Below, one piece after another: positions 36,687 to 46,799 of a stretch of DNA of 64,000 nt. The position numbers were made by a program, and so were the translations under genes. The stretch comes from Crenothrix sp. D3. GTDB lineage: Bacteria > Pseudomonadota > Gammaproteobacteria > Methylococcales > Methylomonadaceae. The first letter of the stretch is position 1. The number at the start of each line of letters is the position of its first letter. A model generated the notes under the pieces. It ran no database searches. It saw only the letters and a list, made by a program, of their open reading frames with translations, and had not been told where the DNA came from. Location: assembly GCA_002134785.1 (NCBI GenBank), contig MBQZ01000040.1, positions 1 through 64,000 on the forward strand, in the 5' to 3' direction.

Positions 36687-37739
36687 ATGCCAATTACATT
36701 AAAACAACTTGCTGATTTTTGTGATGCTCACATTGAAGACGGTAATCCGTCAATCGTCATTGATTCTGCCGCCGATATTACGGCAGCACAAACAGGGCAA
36801 GTCACCCAGTTGACTAACAGCAAATATAGTCGCTATCTCAAGGAATCAAAGGCTACTGCCTGCTTTATAGCCCATGATTTTGCTGTTGATAATGTACCCG
36901 AACAACTCGCATTATTACGATGCAGCGATCCTGAAATGGCGTTCATTGCGGCTGTTGGCTTATTACATCCTGCTAAAACATACAACCAACACATTGCACC
37001 ACAAGCAATACTAGGCGCAAATGTCAGCGTAAGTAATAACGTTTACATTGGTGCGTTTGCCGTCATTGGTGATAATGTCAGTATCGGTGAGGGTAGTGTG
37101 GTATTGGCAGGTGCTTACATCGGAAATAATGTAAAAATAGGGGCTAACTGCCGCGTTTATCCCTACGCGGTTATTTATGATGACGTTGTTATGGGCGATA
37201 ACGTGATTATCCATTCGGGTGCGATTATCGGCGCGGATGGTTTTGGCTATAAATTCAGAAACCATGTCCATGTGAAAGTGCCGCAAGTCGGTAATGTAAC
37301 CATTGCTGATAATGTCGAGATTGGTGCCAATACCTGTATAGACCGTGGCTCGTTAGGTAGCACTACGATTGGCTCAGGTAGCAAAATAGATAATTTGGTA
37401 CAAATTGGTCACAATAATCAAGTCGGTAAAAATGTCATTATGTGTGGTTTAACAGGCGTGTCAGGTTCGTGTACCATTGGCGATTACGCTATTTTGGCAG
37501 GTAGCTCAGGGATAGCAGATCATGTCAACATTGGACAAGGCGCGGTGATTATGGCGCGGGCGGGCGTGGCAGGTGATGTAGCAGCAGGCACACAAGTATT
37601 TGGTAGCCCCGCAAAAGAAAAGCGCGTTGCTTATAAAGAACAAGTCGCCATTAGCAAACTGCCTGATTTATTGAAAACGGTAAAACAACTAGAAGAAAAA
37701 ATACAGGCGTTAGAAAAGCAAGCAAAGAAGGAGGTTTAG
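36687..37739 (+). CDS. lpxD: UDP-3-O-acyl-glucosamine N-acyltransferase LpxD
   Basis: A 350-residue enzyme of lipid A synthesis that transfers a 3-hydroxyacyl chain from ACP to UDP-3-O-acylglucosamine. The N-terminal ~100 residues are the uridine-binding domain. Left-handed beta-helix hexapeptide repeats follow, including IGADGFGYKF and the catalytic His in DNLVQIGHNNQVG, and then a C-terminal helix (KTVKQLEEKIQALEKQ). ATG 36687 is used as the conserved family start; an upstream in-frame ATG at 36645 would add 14 residues. It stands apart from its usual bamA-lpxD-fabZ-lpxA cluster. Confidence 0.95.
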   Translation: MPITLKQLADFCDAHIEDGNPSIVIDSAADITAAQTGQVTQLTNSKYSRYLKESKATACFIAHDFAVDNVPEQLALLRCSDPEMAFIAAVGLLHPAKTYNQHIAPQAILGANVSVSNNVYIGAFAVIGDNVSIGEGSVVLAGAYIGNNVKIGANCRVYPYAVIYDDVVMGDNVIIHSGAIIGADGFGYKFRNHVHVKVPQVGNVTIADNVEIGANTCIDRGSLGSTTIGSGSKIDNLVQIGHNNQVGKNVIMCGLTGVSGSCTIGDYAILAGSSGIADHVNIGQGAVIMARAGVAGDVAAGTQVFGSPAKEKRVAYKEQVAISKLPDLLKTVKQLEEKIQALEKQAKKEV

Positions 37740-37764
37740 GTCAAACTGACACTAAATTTTAGAC

Positions 37765-37812
37765 ATAAAAAACCCCCCGTTAGCGTCACCGCACAACGAG
37801 GGGTAATATTTT
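37765..37812 (+). terminator. Terminator after lpxD
   Basis: CCCCCGTT pairs with AACGAGGGG around a GC-containing loop, with A-rich sequence on the left and TAATATTTT on the right; it can serve lpxD and the convergent small gene. Confidence 0.65.
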
Positions 37813-37814
37813 AT

Positions 37815-38024
37815 TTATTTGCCTGAGATTTGCTCAGAAGACGCGTTGTTGCTAGTGTGTCTTTTTTCAATTTTTGTGAACACTTCTTTTTGTGATTCAG
37901 CTACTGCACCACTTTGTAAATGCTTAGTTTCGTCAGCTTTTAACATAACAACTAAAACAATCATCGCGGCGATACAAAGACCAACGATCAACCACATATT
38001 GTCTTTTTCTTCTACTTCAGCCAT
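37815..38024 (-). CDS. Small membrane protein
   Basis: A 69-residue protein: short acidic N-terminus, one membrane span (about residues 10-28, MWLIVGLCIAAMIVLVVMLK), polar tail. The start has AGGATTTTAAA upstream. I do not recognise a family. It is convergent with lpxD, sharing the terminator. Confidence 0.55.
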   Translation of the reverse strand: MAEVEEKDNMWLIVGLCIAAMIVLVVMLKADETKHLQSGAVAESQKEVFTKIEKRHTSNNASSEQISGK

Positions 38025-38459
38025 TTTAAAATCCTCTAATATTATATTTATGTGTATGTTTTCCCTCTCCTAAAAGAGAGCAACTCAAAAAAATTTACGA
38101 GCTGGTTGTTGAATTATTTTTAAACAACGGCGCAATTTTTATCATGAGACATGGTGTCGTGTCAAAACTATAAATAAAAAACTGTTAAATAATTTCGACT
38201 ACGTTTTTAGCCCGTGGTTTTATTTATTGTCAATAATGACAGGGGTAATTAGTTAACCTTATGAAAATAAAGAATTATTTTTTTTTAGCTCTCTTCTGGC
38301 GCGGACATAATTTATTAATACTCACTGACAAACACCGATTTGTTTTAATCATTTTTTCAGACAAGTCGTACCAGCCTTTGCCTACCTAGTAAAATAGCTT
38401 ACCTCCCCGCCATTGTTATACAATGTTTGCCCTATTTTGTTGCTAAATACTGCCCCTAA
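38025..38459. other. 435-bp non-coding gap
   Basis: AT-rich, no open frame of note. It contains a small hairpin CTCTCCTAAAAGAGAG near 38066 and divergent promoter-like AT boxes. It must hold the promoters of the leftward small membrane-protein gene and the rightward helicase gene. No RNA gene is recognised. Confidence 0.5.
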
Positions 38460-41400
38460 ATGAATACACCAAAAAAACTATCGCGCTCCGATATACAGTT
38501 CGGATGTACTACCAGCACTTATGAACGCGGCGTAGAATACTACTCAAGAGGACGCGTGCTTAATCTCAGTATTGTCAATAAAGGGGTGCTTTTTGTCCAA
38601 CTGAGCGCGACGGTTAAAGGCAATGATGTTATTCCCTATAAGCAAAACATTCGTATTACTTGGCGTGCCGATCAGCGTTCTGCCGCTATTTCGGGCAACT
38701 GCTCGTGTCCTGTTGGCTATAACTGCAAGCACGTTGTCGCTGCCTGTCTTATGTACCAATATTCCCAACAAAGTACCGTGCCAGATACTGGCTGTTTAGA
38801 TTGGCTGAATACGCTGGACGAGCAACCACCACAACACGATAGTCATGAAAATTTTATTGCCTATCTCCTTAATCCCAGCAAAACTGCACACGAATTTACT
38901 GTTGAGCTATTACTCACCAAAGAAAAAAAAGCAGGTGGTTTAAGTAAGGGTCGAAAGCTACCCTTACACACAGTGCGTTATGCTTACTCTGGTGCTAATT
39001 ATCTTCAGCCTTCAGACGATGATGTTTTGAAATTATTGTCTGCATTAGACACAAATTATATAGGCAGAGAACCTACCCTCGCGGGAGCTATCGGTTTTAT
39101 TACCTTAGAAAAATTATTACAAACAGGTCGATTGTTTTGGCAAGACGGCACCCGCCCTGCGTTACAACGAGGAGAAAATCGAGACTTGCGTTTTAATTGG
39201 CAACAATCCAGCATGGGTGATTACCAGTTGTCACTTGCCATCGAACCTACCGCGCTGTTGATGCTCACCGAACCACCTCAGTATTTGGATACCCACACAG
39301 GGGTTATTGGTGCGTTTAACGCGCCTAATTTAACAGCCGAGCAGTTAAAAAAATACCTATCAGCCCCGCGTATTCCTAGAGTTCATGCCGATGAATTCAG
39401 TAGACGACTCACCGTTGAACACGCCACCCACCCGCTGCCTGCACCGAAAGCAATTGCGGTTACTGAACTGAATAATATCCTACCAACGCCTAAGTTGAGA
39501 TTATTCGGTCAGCAAATAAATACCGATTACCTGCATTTGATGGCAGTGAGTTTTAATTATGGGCAGTGGGAACTGTCGGCAAAAACCACTGAAACACACA
39601 GCGTCATAGATACCAAACAAGGGCTATTCCGTATTCAGCGCGATAGTAACGCTGAAAAAAATGCCATCAATCAGTTAAACGACTGGGGATTTCACACGCT
39701 GACTGTTGATACCCCAGACGAGCAAGCTCTGCTATTGACCAGCAATGCAACCAATGCCTTAGAGAGTGCGGCACATTGGGGGCATTTCCTACAAAACGCA
39801 CTGCCAGACTTAGAGCAACACGACTGGATTATCGACATTGATGACAGTTTCAAGCTGGCTTTTCAATCTGCACAAAGCTGGGATGCTGACATTAGCAGTA
39901 GCCAAAATGACTGGTTTGAAATGAGCTTCACCGTTGATATTAACGGACAGCCTTACCCGTTACTGCCGTTAATTATGCCCGTGCTGGAAAACTATTCGCT
40001 CGATTCGTTACCCGACATTCTGAACCTACCGTTAGGTAATCATCAATACCTGAGTGTGCCGAGTGAACAACTCAAACCCATACTGGCCATATTGATGGAA
40101 TTATTTAACGCCAGTTTGCTAGGTAACGACGGCACACTCAAGTTATCGCGTTTTAATGTCGCCAGTCTCGCTGATTTAGACAGCCACAGTTACGGGCTAT
40201 TTTCACTTACAGGCGGTCAAGAATTGCGTGACATGGCGCGAAAATTAAAAAACTTCGACGGTATTGAAGCTGTTGCCTTACCCGACAACTTTCAAGCTGA
40301 ACTGCGTCCTTATCAACAACAAGGCTTGAACTGGCTACAATTTTTACGCGAATATAAATTTGCAGGCATTCTCGCCGATGATATGGGCTTAGGGAAAACC
40401 GTGCAGACTCTCGCGCATTTATTAGTCGAAAAACAAGCAGGACGCATGACCGAACCGTGCTTAATCATTGCCCCTACCAGCTTAATGAGCAACTGGCGGC
40501 GTGAAGCCGAACGCTTTACCCCTGACCTGAGTGTTTTGATTTTACAAGGCACAGAACGCAAACAGCACTTCGATAAAATCAACGACTACGACTTAGTGTT
40601 GACCACTTATCCGCTACTCCCCAGAGACGAAGAGGTATTACTCAAACATCACTATCATTATTTGGTACTGGATGAAGCGCAAACCGTTAAAAACCCCACC
40701 GCAATTGCCGCGCAACTGGTGCGTAAAATCAAAACTAACCACCGTTTATGTTTGACAGGTACGCCTATGGAAAATCACTTGGGCGAACTGTGGACGCAAT
40801 TTGATTTTTTAATGCCGCACTTCTTAGGTAATAGTGCGCACTTCAAAAAACACTACCGCACGCCGATTGAAACCTTAGGAGACAATGAGCGCAAACAACA
40901 GCTATCACGCCGCCTCGCGCCGTTCATGCTCCGCCGCACCAAACAAGCAGTTGCCACTGAATTACCCGCTAAAACTGAAATTATTCGCACCGTACCACTA
41001 CACCCCAAACAAGCAGTGTTATACGAAAGTATTCGCTTAACAATGGAGAAAAAAGTCCGCGATGCCATTGCTGAAAAAGGCTTGGCACGCAGTCACATCA
41101 CCATCCTCGACGCGCTGTTAAAATTGCGCCAAACCTGCTGTGATCCGCGCACTTTATCGCTCAAAGAAGCGCAGAAAATCACTGAATCTGCCAAGCTGGA
41201 TTTACTCATGGACATCCTACCTGAGCAGTTAGAAGAAGGGCGGCGTATTTTAGTATTTTCCCAATTCACCCGCATGATCGCGCTTATTGAAGATGAATTA
41301 ATCGTCCGCAACATCGGTTATAGCAAACTCACAGGGCAAACTAAAAAACGCGATGAAGCCATCGAACATTTTAAAAGTGGCGCGGTCAACGTGTTTTTAA

Positions 41401-41702
41401 TCAGTCTAAAAGCAGGCGGTGTCGGTTTAAATCTCACCGAAGCGGATACTGTGATTATTTATGATCCGTGGTGGAATCCAGCCGCCGAAAGCCAAGCCGC
41501 TGACCGCGCTCACCGTATCGGGCAAGACAAACCCGTATTCGTTTATAAACTCATCACCGAAAATACCGTTGAAGAAAAAATTCTTGCCATGCAGGAACGC
41601 AAACGTGCTTTAGCTGACAGTATCTATGGTGATGAAGGAAAAGAACAAGACCTAAAATTGACGGCGGATGATTTGACTGCATTATTTCAGCCGCTACAGT
41701 AA
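38460..41702 (+). CDS. SWIM zinc-finger SNF2-family helicase
   Basis: A 1080-residue protein. An N-terminal SWIM zinc finger (CSCPVGYNCKHVVAACLMY, about residues 80-100) precedes a long middle domain and the SNF2 ATPase: GILADDMGLGKTVQTLAHL (P-loop, near 640), DEAQ box LVLDEAQTVKN, then the C-terminal RecA lobe with LISLKAGGVGLNLTEAD and QAADRAHRIGQ. Such bacterial proteins are DNA translocases or RNA-polymerase recyclers of the HepA/RapA sort; the exact role is unknown. It is a single-gene unit with no clear ribosome site before ATG 38460. Confidence 0.92.
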   Translation: MNTPKKLSRSDIQFGCTTSTYERGVEYYSRGRVLNLSIVNKGVLFVQLSATVKGNDVIPYKQNIRITWRADQRSAAISGNCSCPVGYNCKHVVAACLMYQYSQQSTVPDTGCLDWLNTLDEQPPQHDSHENFIAYLLNPSKTAHEFTVELLLTKEKKAGGLSKGRKLPLHTVRYAYSGANYLQPSDDDVLKLLSALDTNYIGREPTLAGAIGFITLEKLLQTGRLFWQDGTRPALQRGENRDLRFNWQQSSMGDYQLSLAIEPTALLMLTEPPQYLDTHTGVIGAFNAPNLTAEQLKKYLSAPRIPRVHADEFSRRLTVEHATHPLPAPKAIAVTELNNILPTPKLRLFGQQINTDYLHLMAVSFNYGQWELSAKTTETHSVIDTKQGLFRIQRDSNAEKNAINQLNDWGFHTLTVDTPDEQALLLTSNATNALESAAHWGHFLQNALPDLEQHDWIIDIDDSFKLAFQSAQSWDADISSSQNDWFEMSFTVDINGQPYPLLPLIMPVLENYSLDSLPDILNLPLGNHQYLSVPSEQLKPILAILMELFNASLLGNDGTLKLSRFNVASLADLDSHSYGLFSLTGGQELRDMARKLKNFDGIEAVALPDNFQAELRPYQQQGLNWLQFLREYKFAGILADDMGLGKTVQTLAHLLVEKQAGRMTEPCLIIAPTSLMSNWRREAERFTPDLSVLILQGTERKQHFDKINDYDLVLTTYPLLPRDEEVLLKHHYHYLVLDEAQTVKNPTAIAAQLVRKIKTNHRLCLTGTPMENHLGELWTQFDFLMPHFLGNSAHFKKHYRTPIETLGDNERKQQLSRRLAPFMLRRTKQAVATELPAKTEIIRTVPLHPKQAVLYESIRLTMEKKVRDAIAEKGLARSHITILDALLKLRQTCCDPRTLSLKEAQKITESAKLDLLMDILPEQLEEGRRILVFSQFTRMIALIEDELIVRNIGYSKLTGQTKKRDEAIEHFKSGAVNVFLISLKAGGVGLNLTEADTVIIYDPWWNPAAESQAADRAHRIGQDKPVFVYKLITENTVEEKILAMQERKRALADSIYGDEGKEQDLKLTADDLTALFQPLQ

Positions 41703-41915
41703 AAATTATAGATAGTAGGTTTAGGCATCAAAAACACGTTTTGGAGCGTGTAAATCAATCCAAGTCATACCTTGGATTCCGAATTATAAGCAGTAAAAAC
41801 TATAGGAAAAAAGTAATGAAATTCGCTTGAGTATTAGCTTTTTCTAACATACACTCTCACTATCTTGTTTCATTCTGGAACAATTAATCAAGACGATTCC
41901 GTCTGAGGAGATAGT

Positions 41916-43604
41916 ATGTCTACGCATTATTCCCGTCGTCGTTTTTTAGCCCAATCCAGTCTGGGCTTATTGGCTTTTGCAGGTCTACCGCGTGTATTGC
42001 AAGCGATGGAAGGAATGCACGGAATGCCAAAAATAACTCCTAATAAAGCCTCGCCTAACTTCAAGCCCGATGTTGAATTTGAACTGTTTTGTAAACCCGA
42101 CTGGGTGTCAATTTTACAAGGCAAAAAAACGTGGGTACAAAAGTATTCTGCGCGTTTACTGCAAGGCCCTAAAGAAACGCTTACCGATATTGCGGGTTCG
42201 TATTTAGGCCCGATTATCCGCTTAAAAAAAGGGCAAAAAGTCCGTATTCATTTACATAATGAACTCATTCAACCCACCGTCACGCATTGGCACGGGCTAC
42301 ACGTTCCTGCCAATATGGACGGGCATCCACAATACACCATTGAACCTAATGAAACCTTGGTGTATGAATTTGAAGTGCTGAACCGCGCGGGTATGAATAT
42401 CTACCATCCACATCCGCATGAACTCACTGCACGACAGGTGTATCACGGCTTAGCAGGGACAATTATTGTCAATGATGACGAAGAAGCGGCGTTAGAACTG
42501 CCCTCAGGCGAATACGAAATCCCCATCGTCATTCAAGACCGCCGTTTTGATGCTGACAATCAATTGGTGTATGCAGGACATATGCGTGACCGCATGATGG
42601 GTTTTTATGGCGACCGCGTACTGGTGAATGGCCATGCTGATTTTCAATTGGATGTTGCCAGTCGTGCCTATCGCTTGCGGGTGTTGAACGGTTCTACTGC
42701 GCGCATTTATAAACTGGCGTGGGATGATGGCACGCCCATTACTGTCATCGGTGTCGATGGTGGTTTATTAGAAAAACCTGAAATTAAACCTTATGTGATG
42801 CTTGCACCGGGTGAACGCTTAGATGTGTGGGCAGATTTTAGCGGACGCGCCGAAGGTTCACAGTTAGTCATGCGTAGCGCGGCGTTTTCAGGCGTGTTGC
42901 CCAAAATGGGTATGATGCACCACGGCGGCAGTTTAGCGGTCGGTAGTGAATACCCTATTTTCACCGTCAACGTCACCCGCAAAGTCAGTGAAAGCCACAG
43001 TTTGCCTAGCCAACTTTCTAAAATTAACTGGTATAAAGTCAGTGATACCGCTAATCCCAACAAACCCATTCCTATCGCCATTTCTGAAAATCACATGGCA
43101 ATGTTGCTCAATGGTCGCCCGTATCAATACGATGATTTACAAGATTTTGAGCGCATTAAGGTGGATACCATTCAACTGATGGAAATTTTTCATGCACACG
43201 GCGGTCATGGCATGGCAGCACAAGATAGCAGCGAAGACCATCAAAGCGGTGGTATGGGTGGCATGAGAGGTGGTATGGGCATGGGTCACAGAGGTGGCGG
43301 TATGGGAATGATGGGGGGTATGGGTGGCGGAGGTATGATGATGGCGATGGCGCATCCGATTCATTTACACGGTCAACAGTTTCAAGTGCTTAGCCGTAGT
43401 GTTAGCGCAGGCACAGAAGATGACTATGCAACCGTGAGCGAAGGCTTCATTAACAGCGGCTTGAAAGACACTGTATTAGTGATGCCCAATGAAACCATCC
43501 GCATTATCAAACCATTTCAAGATTTTAAAGGCTTGTTTATGTACCACTGTCATAATCTCGAACACGAAGATATGGGCATGATGCGTGATTTTTCAGTTGA
43601 ATAG
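41916..43604 (+). CDS. Tat-exported multicopper oxidase (CueO/CopA-like)
   Basis: A 562-residue three-cupredoxin oxidase. The Tat signal is SRRRFLAQSSLGLLAFAG. Copper ligands are visible: THWHGLHVP, NIYHPHPHEL, HPIHLHGQQF and MYHCHNLEHEDMGMM (type 1 and trinuclear sites). A Met/Gly/His-rich loop (about residues 440-480, GGMGGMRGGMGMGHRGGGMG) lies between domains, as in copper-tolerance oxidases where it binds Cu(I). It probably oxidises Cu(I) or another metal in the periplasm. GAGGAG precedes ATG 41916. No copper-export genes are adjacent. Confidence 0.93.
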   Translation: MSTHYSRRRFLAQSSLGLLAFAGLPRVLQAMEGMHGMPKITPNKASPNFKPDVEFELFCKPDWVSILQGKKTWVQKYSARLLQGPKETLTDIAGSYLGPIIRLKKGQKVRIHLHNELIQPTVTHWHGLHVPANMDGHPQYTIEPNETLVYEFEVLNRAGMNIYHPHPHELTARQVYHGLAGTIIVNDDEEAALELPSGEYEIPIVIQDRRFDADNQLVYAGHMRDRMMGFYGDRVLVNGHADFQLDVASRAYRLRVLNGSTARIYKLAWDDGTPITVIGVDGGLLEKPEIKPYVMLAPGERLDVWADFSGRAEGSQLVMRSAAFSGVLPKMGMMHHGGSLAVGSEYPIFTVNVTRKVSESHSLPSQLSKINWYKVSDTANPNKPIPIAISENHMAMLLNGRPYQYDDLQDFERIKVDTIQLMEIFHAHGGHGMAAQDSSEDHQSGGMGGMRGGMGMGHRGGGMGMMGGMGGGGMMMAMAHPIHLHGQQFQVLSRSVSAGTEDDYATVSEGFINSGLKDTVLVMPNETIRIIKPFQDFKGLFMYHCHNLEHEDMGMMRDFSVE

Positions 43605-43851
43605 GGTTAGGTTATTAGCCGTCAACATGGGGTGTTGATAAAGTAGCCGTAAATTTTTAGTGATTTGCTAATCAACATAATGTCACATTACTACAACAAA
43701 GTAGTGAATAAACAACTGATATTTTTACTTATACCCCTTTATTCGTTGAGATAAATTGACTGATAATGTTAAAATCTGGGTTGATTCATTGATATTGCAA
43801 GTCTATAGATTGCCTTATCTTGATCAACCCACCCACACAGGAGATTTTCTT

Positions 43852-45105
43852 ATGCAAAAAAAACTGTTTACGGTTGCTGCGATTGCAGCAACACTCATGT
43901 CGGGCTGTGCTTCAACCCCGACTTCCGTTTATGAACCTTTTCAAGCGACAGACTTAAATCCATTACTGGCTGCTGGTTATACGCAAAAAGTGGATAATTT
44001 CTTCATTATTAATGATTCATCATCATCAATGTCCGACGATTATCTTGGCGTAGGTTATGCTGCACAACCTAATCCAACAAAATTTTCGGTAGAAAAAGAA
44101 ATATTAAGTCGTATTAACCAAACTATTCCTAATTTACCAAACCCATTGACTGAAAGCGTTCGTAGCTTTGGCTTTGGCCCTTGTTTAGACAATGGCTTTA
44201 CTAAATTAAATCAAGAACCGACTGCTTATTCTAAAGCGGCTTTCAGTGCAGGTATTGATGCACTAGAATGTTCTAGCGGTGGTTCACCATTAGATGATGG
44301 TATCGTTGGCTCAACTGCTGATTTAGCTGCATCTGCTGGCAAAATCGCTGTGTTAGTCATGAGCGATGGTCATGATTTAGATTCTTACGGCACTAAAGAA
44401 ATGGCAGCCATGAAAGCACAATATGGCGACAGACTGTGCGTGTACGGTGTTTGGACAGGCAACCCAGAAGAAACGTCTGGTTTAGCAGTATTGAATCAAC
44501 TGTCTAGCATTGCAGGTTGTGGATTTGCGGTTTCTGCTGAAAGTATTTCTACGCCTGAAAGACTGGGGCTTTTTGTAAAAACTATTTTCTTACAACCAGG
44601 CGCACCTGCTCTCATTCCTACCGCTGTGCTTCATGTTGACATAGAATTTGATAACGATGAATACACGTTAGAGCATTCTACGCTTGCTAAATCCCATGTA
44701 AATGGACATCACAGCAATCCTGAGACTGTTAAACAACACTTAGAAAGCCAAGTGAAAGCAATTGCAGCAACCCCTGACACTCAATATGAAGTGCAAGGTC
44801 ATACCAATTACACAGGTAAAGAAGCGCGTAACATTGCCTTAGGTCAAGGTCGTGCGGAAACAGTTTATAACTACTTGACTACTACCTACCCTGGCATTGA
44901 AAAACAACTGTTAGCACCTAAAGGCTACAGCTGGAACTGCCCAGAACAAGCTGATCCAAGAAGTCCTCACAACCGTAGAGTTGATCTGGAATTGAATGGT
45001 GGATGCCAACACACGGCTATTTCAACTCAAGAGTTGAGAAAGACTTATGGTACTCCCTCTTTAGGTGGCTCTCACCATTCAAAACATCATCGTCACCATA
45101 AATAA
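43852..45105 (+). CDS. Lipoprotein with vWA-like and OmpA domains
   Basis: A 417-residue protein. Lipoprotein signal MQKKLFTVAAIAATLMSGC (lipobox MSGC). Residues ~45-220 are a von Willebrand A-type domain with the metal site DSSSSM (FFIINDSSSSMSDD). The C-terminal ~120 residues are an OmpA-like peptidoglycan-binding domain: YEVQGHTNYTGKEARNIALG, and later SPHNRRVDLEL. A His-rich tail follows. ATG 43852 is chosen for its lipobox and the CAGGAG ribosome site. It probably tethers the outer membrane to peptidoglycan and presents a ligand-binding domain. Confidence 0.88.
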   Translation: MQKKLFTVAAIAATLMSGCASTPTSVYEPFQATDLNPLLAAGYTQKVDNFFIINDSSSSMSDDYLGVGYAAQPNPTKFSVEKEILSRINQTIPNLPNPLTESVRSFGFGPCLDNGFTKLNQEPTAYSKAAFSAGIDALECSSGGSPLDDGIVGSTADLAASAGKIAVLVMSDGHDLDSYGTKEMAAMKAQYGDRLCVYGVWTGNPEETSGLAVLNQLSSIAGCGFAVSAESISTPERLGLFVKTIFLQPGAPALIPTAVLHVDIEFDNDEYTLEHSTLAKSHVNGHHSNPETVKQHLESQVKAIAATPDTQYEVQGHTNYTGKEARNIALGQGRAETVYNYLTTTYPGIEKQLLAPKGYSWNCPEQADPRSPHNRRVDLELNGGCQHTAISTQELRKTYGTPSLGGSHHSKHHRHHK

Positions 45106-45156
45106 ATGGTAATGTTATAGCTTACGCTCAGTAAGCTATGTTTTTGAATGGCTTTA

Positions 45157-45193
45157 ACGCGGAGTACAAACCATCGGCTTGTACTCCGTTTTA
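45157..45193 (+). terminator. Terminator between the lipoprotein gene and plsY
   Basis: GGAGTACAA pairs with TTGTACTCC around a 9-nt loop, followed by GTTTTATT on the + strand. Confidence 0.75.
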
Positions 45194-45196
45194 TTA

Positions 45197-45769
45197 TCAG
45201 TTCTCATCACCCGCTAACAGCTTTTGAATATTGCTTTTATGCCGCCATACCAGTAACACCGTCATCAGCAAAGACGCGCCCATCAGCGTCACATCACCGA
45301 CAATAAACCACGCATAAATCGGTGACAATATCGAAGCCACGAGTGCTGACAGCGAAGAAATTTTTCCCAGCTTATAAGCTGCTAACCAAGTACCGATAAA
45401 CGCAAAACCCAGCAACCAAGAAAATCCCAGTAATACCCCGATAGAAGTCGCCACCCCTTTGCCACCTTTAAACTTAAAAAACACAGGGTAAAGATGCCCC
45501 ATAAATGCAGCCAAACCTGTTGCTGCTAATAATTCTATGGGAATATTCAATAACTTCGCTGCGTACACAGGGATTAATCCTTTCAATAAATCACCCAGCA
45601 AGGTAATAATTGCCGCTTTTTTACCACCAAAACGCATCACATTAGTCGCACCTGGGTTTCCCGAACCTTGTTCACGCGGGTCTGGCAACCCCATCAAGCG
45701 ACACACGATAATCGCGCAGGAAATTGAGCCTATTAAATAAGCCGCTGGAATAAACAGCCATGCCATCAT
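45197..45769 (-). CDS. plsY: Glycerol-3-phosphate acyltransferase PlsY
   Basis: A 190-residue integral membrane enzyme that transfers acyl groups from acyl-phosphate to glycerol-3-phosphate, the first step of phospholipid synthesis. It has several membrane helices and the conserved motifs GSGNPGATNVMR and FKGGKGVATSIGVLLG. The start is the first Met of MMAWLFIPAAY (45769), preceded by AAGGTACTCAA; an upstream frame extends further but lacks family similarity. It is divergent from folB, 95 bp apart, a pairing conserved in many gammaproteobacteria. Confidence 0.94.
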   Translation of the reverse strand: MMAWLFIPAAYLIGSISCAIIVCRLMGLPDPREQGSGNPGATNVMRFGGKKAAIITLLGDLLKGLIPVYAAKLLNIPIELLAATGLAAFMGHLYPVFFKFKGGKGVATSIGVLLGFSWLLGFAFIGTWLAAYKLGKISSLSALVASILSPIYAWFIVGDVTLMGASLLMTVLLVWRHKSNIQKLLAGDEN

Positions 45770-45864
45770 TTGAGTACCTTCCATTATTAAGAACTTGTAA
45801 GCCAAGGGGGTTTCCTTGATACTTAGCGGATTTAAAATTTGCACATCATAAACTGGAAAACACT

Positions 45865-46218
45865 ATGGACATCATTTTTTTAGGCGGGCTTGAGATTGAA
45901 ACAATCATCGGCATCTACGATTGGGAGCGTAAAACCAAACAAACCGTCGTTCTCGATATTGAAATGGCACACAATATTCAACAAGCCGCTGAAACCGACG
46001 ATATACAGTACGCTTTAGATTATAAAACCGTCTCCAAACGCATTATTTCCTTTGTCGAAGACAGTCAATGTTTACTGGTGGAACGCCTCATCTCAGAAAT
46101 TGCGGATATTTTGCGTCATGAATTTAATGTGCCGTGGGTGAGAATTAAGCTCAACAAAAAAGGGGCGATTCGTGGCGCTAGTGATGTCGGTATTATTATT
46201 GAACGAGGCGAAAAATAA
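45865..46218 (+). CDS. folB: Dihydroneopterin aldolase FolB
   Basis: A 117-residue enzyme of folate synthesis that cleaves dihydroneopterin to 6-hydroxymethyldihydropterin. IIFLGGLEIETIIGIYDWER is the conserved start with the active-site Glu and Tyr region; VRIKLNKKGAIRGASDVGI carries the late catalytic Lys motif. It lies 3 nt upstream of folK, which acts on its product, so the two form an operon. Confidence 0.93.
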   Translation: MDIIFLGGLEIETIIGIYDWERKTKQTVVLDIEMAHNIQQAAETDDIQYALDYKTVSKRIISFVEDSQCLLVERLISEIADILRHEFNVPWVRIKLNKKGAIRGASDVGIIIERGEK

Positions 46219-46221
46219 CTC

Positions 46222-46695
46222 ATGCGTGGCTATATCAGCATCGGCAGCAACATCGACAAAGAGTTGCATATCACTGCCAGTTTACGGGCATTGGAACAGC
46301 AGTTTGGCGTGTTGACCGTATCCAGTATTTATGAATCGGATGCGGTGGGTTTTTCGGGTGATGCTTTTCATAACCTGATTGTCGGTTTTGACTCTGACTT
46401 AGACGTTAAAGCCGTTGCCAAACAACTGCGGCAAATTGAATTAGATAATGGACGCACCCGCGACAGTCAAAAATTCTCTGCACGAACGCTGGATTTAGAT
46501 TTAATCCTGTACGGTGATTTAATTATCAGCGACGGACGCTTACAAATACCGCGTGATGAAATTGAAAAATATGCCTTTGTCCTTGAACCGCTCGCAGAAA
46601 TTGCGCCCGCTGCGACTCATCCTGTCAGCGGCGTGAGTTATGGTGAGCTTTGGGAAAAGTTTGATAAAACCAATCTTAAACAACATAAAATATAA
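46222..46695 (+). CDS. folK: 6-hydroxymethyldihydropterin pyrophosphokinase FolK
   Basis: A 157-residue HPPK. GYISIGSNIDKE opens the protein; YESDAVGFSGDAFHNLIVGF, RTRDSQKFSARTLDLDLILY and IPRDEIEKYAFVLEPLAEIA are the substrate and Mg/ATP-binding signatures (here with SARTLDLDLI, the D-x-D metal pair). It transfers pyrophosphate from ATP to the FolB product. It starts 3 nt after folB. Confidence 0.95.
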   Translation: MRGYISIGSNIDKELHITASLRALEQQFGVLTVSSIYESDAVGFSGDAFHNLIVGFDSDLDVKAVAKQLRQIELDNGRTRDSQKFSARTLDLDLILYGDLIISDGRLQIPRDEIEKYAFVLEPLAEIAPAATHPVSGVSYGELWEKFDKTNLKQHKI

Positions 46696-46799
46696 AGTAG
46701 GGGCTGCGCCTTGTGCCAGCCCTTAATAACAGGTCGTTATCAGGGCAACCACAAGGGATTGCCCCTACAAAGACGTTGCAATGCAACGTCTCTATACGC
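46696..46799. repeat. Hairpin-rich intergenic repeat
   Basis: Contains GTAGGGGC and its inverted counterpart GCCCCTAC about 60 bp apart, and a palindrome AGACGTTGCAATGCAACGTCT near 46770. This is typical of dispersed non-coding repeat elements. It also lies between two convergent genes and may act as a terminator. Confidence 0.5.

Noticed and set aside
42791-43364. Long minus-strand frames inside the multicopper oxidase gene, including a His/Thr-rich one
   Set aside because: They are antisense shadows of the Met/Gly/His-rich coding region.
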